The position numbers and the translations under genes were made by a program. Shown piece after piece: positions 5,150 to 5,308 of a stretch of DNA of 5,308 nt. The DNA is from Saprospiraceae bacterium (GTDB lineage Bacteria; Bacteroidota; Bacteroidia; Chitinophagales; Saprospiraceae). Location of the stretch: positions 1-5,308 of the forward strand of contig JALZVN010000311.1 of NCBI GenBank assembly GCA_023299965.1, in the 5' to 3' direction. The notes under the pieces are model-generated. The model made no database searches. It saw only the letters and a list, made by a program, of their open reading frames with translations, and was not told the origin of the DNA. Numbering within the stretch: position 1 is the first letter of the stretch; each line of letters opens with the position of its first letter.

Positions 5150-5308
5150 GTGAAGCGAGCGGATCTTGTAGACCAAATTTTTTCAAAGAAGACTTTTTTA
5201 TGTGTAGGATTGGATGCGGATGTAAGCCGTATTCCAAAGCATCTTTTTGATGAGTATGAAGATCCTGTATTTGAATTTAATAAACGCATCATCGACGCGA
5301 CTGCGGAA
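5150..5308 (+). CDS. pyrF: Orotidine 5'-phosphate decarboxylase, N-terminal part
   Basis: It decarboxylates OMP to UMP, the last step of de novo pyrimidine synthesis, in the cytosol. Exactly 53 codons are visible before the right edge, about a fifth of the usual length of 270-280 residues. FLCVGLDAD (residues 17-25) and DPVFEFNKRIIDATAE (38-53) are typical of the longer, type 2 OMP decarboxylases; the catalytic Lys/Asp motifs should lie beyond the edge. The proposed start is GTG at 5150-5152, four bases after the NifU-like stop codon. The overlapping ATG at 5148 is followed directly by TGA and cannot be used. Tight spacing suggests it is the third gene of the mrp operon. Confidence 0.9.
   Translation, partial: MKRADLVDQIFSKKTFLCVGLDADVSRIPKHLFDEYEDPVFEFNKRIIDATAE

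Noticed and set aside
4890..5292. Minus-strand open frames opposite the NifU-like gene and pyrF
   Set aside because: Antisense shadows of two clearly recognised genes on the plus strand.

Overview
The window looks like chromosomal DNA from a Bacteroidota member, probably a Cytophagia-type bacterium. The protein style supports this: a RibF, a short RluA-type pseudouridine synthase, and an Mrp with FTPAELPNNKYYLFG where enterobacterial Mrp has its cysteine pair. There are no convincing Shine-Dalgarno sequences before any of the six genes. Several upstream regions carry the Bacteroidota -7 element TAnnTTTG. This assignment is an inference from family knowledge; no database was searched.

Layout. 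Positions 1-611 (minus) hold most of an RluA-family pseudouridine synthase whose C-terminus lies beyond the left edge. Positions 612-1163 are non-coding: a weak promoter element, a GC-rich cluster of small hairpins (about 741-900), and a 133-bp inverted-repeat element (1029-1161) that ends two bases from the next gene's stop codon. A two-gene minus-strand unit follows: ribF (3145-2213), then a family 2 glycosyltransferase (2201-1164), 11 bases apart. Positions 3146-3766 form a 621-base divergent intergenic region. It holds a tandem octamer upstream of ribF, a near-consensus plus-strand promoter at 3240-3270, and a roughly 61% GC hairpin cluster (about 3451-3680) with two 36-bp repeat copies. 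The plus strand then carries mrp (3767-4858), a NifU C-terminal-domain protein (4885-5145) and the start of pyrF (5150 to the right edge), closely packed and probably one operon.

Functions. RibF makes FMN and FAD. Mrp and the NifU-like protein are a plausible Fe-S cluster carrier pair: this Mrp lacks the CxxC cluster-binding motif, while its neighbour has one (C50-E-A-C53). PyrF makes UMP. The glycosyltransferase probably acts in surface polysaccharide or glycan synthesis.

Most unusual features: the 133-bp MITE-like inverted repeat and a 20-bp partial match to it at 3334-3353; the two hairpin clusters, which share TGC triloops; a strong promoter candidate about 490 bases upstream of mrp reading through a structured leader; and probable non-ATG starts in four of six genes. 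No complete new biological system is evident; the genes are mostly housekeeping.
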